From Haloglomus salinum (GTDB lineage: Archaea; Halobacteriota; Halobacteria; Halobacteriales; Haloarculaceae), in the NCBI RefSeq assembly GCF_024298825.1, contig NZ_CP101153.1:558001-622000 (forward strand): a DNA stretch of 64,000 bases, in the 5' to 3' direction. Of this stretch, positions 62,755 to 64,000 are shown in pieces. The number at the start of each line of letters is the position of its first letter. Position 1 is the first letter of the stretch. The position numbers and the translations under genes were made by a program. A model generated the notes under the pieces. The model ran no database searches, was not told the DNA's origin, and saw nothing but the letters and a program-made list of their open reading frames with translations.

Positions 62755-62996
62755 CAGCGTCCAGGTAAGTTCCGTATTGCTTGGCCGCTTAAATCGAAAG
62801 ACTACGGTCCACTCGCGCGCCGAGAGTGAGTGGAGGGCACGTCAGCCATGGGCTTCGTTATTGCCTCAGCAGTCTGTAGAGTTTTTGTCTCGTATCGTGG
62901 CATGGTTTGCCACTCATCTGTTTCAATTGTTTAACAGGCTAACAATAGCGGGAGGGTATAATAATTCGGTATGCGTGTTACGATGTAAACTACACG

Positions 62997-63890
62997 ATGG
63001 CCGGTATTGAAACACTCACAGAGTGGATCGCGCTGGCTGCTCGGGAATTCGGGTTCTGGGGAGGCGTGGTACTCCTTATCGTAGGTGCGATAGCCACGTA
63101 TCAAGGCTGGCAGCAACGGAAGTTGTACCGGATTGCTCTGGACACGCCGCTCAGTGACATTGGTGACATTACGGACCCAGGCCGCGTGCGTGTTCGCGGT
63201 GAGATCACGACGCAGGCACCGCGCGACCTATTCACCGCACCGGTCACCGGCGATGACGACACCGTCCTCGAAGCCTGGGAAATCAAAGAAACGTACGATA
63301 CACCAAAGCGCGAACGGACTGAGAAAGCGGCGTGGGGTGTCACTGCCGTCCCGTTCTACGTCACGGACGGGACAGGACAACTCCTCGTTGATATCGATGA
63401 TGTCGTTATGGGGGAATACGGATCGAGCGATAGTGAGTTCGTCTCCCCAGAAGCCCTGCATGCGGTGAACGGCGTCGCGTGCGACGGTGTCCACTGCGAA
63501 TTTGAAACATTCGACACCCAGGTCGAAACCGGCTACGACGATTCCCCACCGGCCCGCATCGCAGACTTCATCAGGCGGACTGGTGGTTTGTCCAGCGACC
63601 CGATGGTGACTGACATTGGAGAGTCCATTGTCGAGGATAGCAAACGCGCGTACCGTGGGCAAACGCTACAGGTCGGTGATGAAGTCAGTCTCATCGGACA
63701 CGTCGAACCGCAGCACGGTACCACTGCGGGACAAGCATTCGCACTACGGAACGACGGGACTGCGGACAACTGGTTATATGTATCCGAGCAGGAGTTCCGT
63801 AACCGGGCAACTGGCACCGGACTATTCGTATTCGCTGGCCTGATGGTCTGTTTCGCAGTCGTGTTGATTGCAGCCAGCCTCATCCTGTAG
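62997..63890 (+). CDS. GIDE-domain membrane protein
   Basis: 297 residues. Helix 1 at about 20-42; a middle domain (60-250) in which GRVRVRGEITTQAPRDLFTAPVTGDDDTVLEAWEIKE and VPFYVTDGTGQLLVDIDD match the GIDE domain of MUL1-like membrane proteins; helix 2 at about 270-292. No RING finger is present, as in most prokaryotic GIDE proteins. The TATA-like TATAATAATTC is about 40 nt upstream of the ATG. Codons are less GC-ending than in core genes. Function unknown. From 63891 to 64000 no feature is seen. Confidence 0.75.
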   Translation: MAGIETLTEWIALAAREFGFWGGVVLLIVGAIATYQGWQQRKLYRIALDTPLSDIGDITDPGRVRVRGEITTQAPRDLFTAPVTGDDDTVLEAWEIKETYDTPKRERTEKAAWGVTAVPFYVTDGTGQLLVDIDDVVMGEYGSSDSEFVSPEALHAVNGVACDGVHCEFETFDTQVETGYDDSPPARIADFIRRTGGLSSDPMVTDIGESIVEDSKRAYRGQTLQVGDEVSLIGHVEPQHGTTAGQAFALRNDGTADNWLYVSEQEFRNRATGTGLFVFAGLMVCFAVVLIAASLIL

Positions 63891-64000
63891 CGGGGTTCTG
63901 TGACATCGCCGCCGGTTCCGGAGCAAAAAGAAAGTCTCTCGTCACCGCAGAGCCGGGGCGGAAGTCCGGCACTCGGCCTGGTGCTCCGTTTCTTCGAGTT

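Overview
The window is chromosomal DNA from a halophilic archaeon (class Halobacteria). The evidence is: GC-rich DNA, strongly acidic proteins, leaderless genes with TATA-like boxes about 27-30 nt upstream of the start codon, halocyanins, a Halobacterium-type 2Fe-2S ferredoxin, Bat-type HTH regulators, archaeal MCM, prefoldin, RpoP, eL43 and geranylgeranylglyceryl phosphate synthase, together with bacterial-type UvrB and NAD-dependent ligase as is usual in this class. I saw no rRNA, tRNA or CRISPR array.

Layout. 1-12991 is core metabolism: an M28 peptidase tail, a prenyl diphosphate synthase, then a minus-strand respiratory operon (halocyanin, Rieske protein, split cytochrome b and small membrane proteins) flanked by a Bat-type regulator, endonuclease III, an acyl-CoA dehydrogenase, a second halocyanin, UspA and a GNAT. 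12992-13931 is the first of three structured dispersed repeats. 13932-24307 holds a membrane-anchored ferredoxin, 6-phosphogluconate dehydrogenase, a Tat-exported hydrolase, an intein-containing mcm and ligA. 24751-37442 holds several tiny zinc-finger proteins, larB, a DUF1931 histone-fold protein, rpiA, a phosphohexomutase, an SDR, an MFS transporter, uvrB and a large sensor kinase. 37572-45192 holds a thioesterase, a TIM-barrel isomerase, dihydroorotase, a TetR locus with a visible operator, and aspS. 45193-46261 is the second dispersed repeat. 46262-58169 holds GGGP synthase, topA, the conserved eL43-rpoP-pcc1-prefoldin-DUF3194 operon, a phosphate transporter, ferredoxin, a PQQ-type propeller and an SDR. 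58170-58788 is the third dispersed repeat, followed by serS. 60172-63890 is an AT-richer, probably acquired segment with an IS4-type transposase, a short CPBP protease and a GIDE-domain membrane protein.

How genes work together: lipid synthesis (prenyl synthase, GGGP synthase), electron transfer (cytochrome bc-like complex, two halocyanins, two ferredoxins), pentose phosphate metabolism (gnd, rpiA), and replication, repair and topology (mcm, ligA, nth, uvrB, topA) are represented, but only the respiratory operon and the eL43-to-DUF3194 cluster look like true multi-gene units.

The least explained material is between genes. Three elements (13286-13801, 45601-46180, 58338-58674) share identical 14- and 18-bp cores at nearly fixed spacing and nested inverted repeats. 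One of them is preceded by a 48-bp tandem array whose every unit carries the element's own tip sequence. Other notable signals are AT-rich extein flanks around the MCM intein, a triplicated gene 3' end that includes the stop codon, a four-hairpin array, a solo IS605-like end, and a 44-bp block present twice in inverted orientation.
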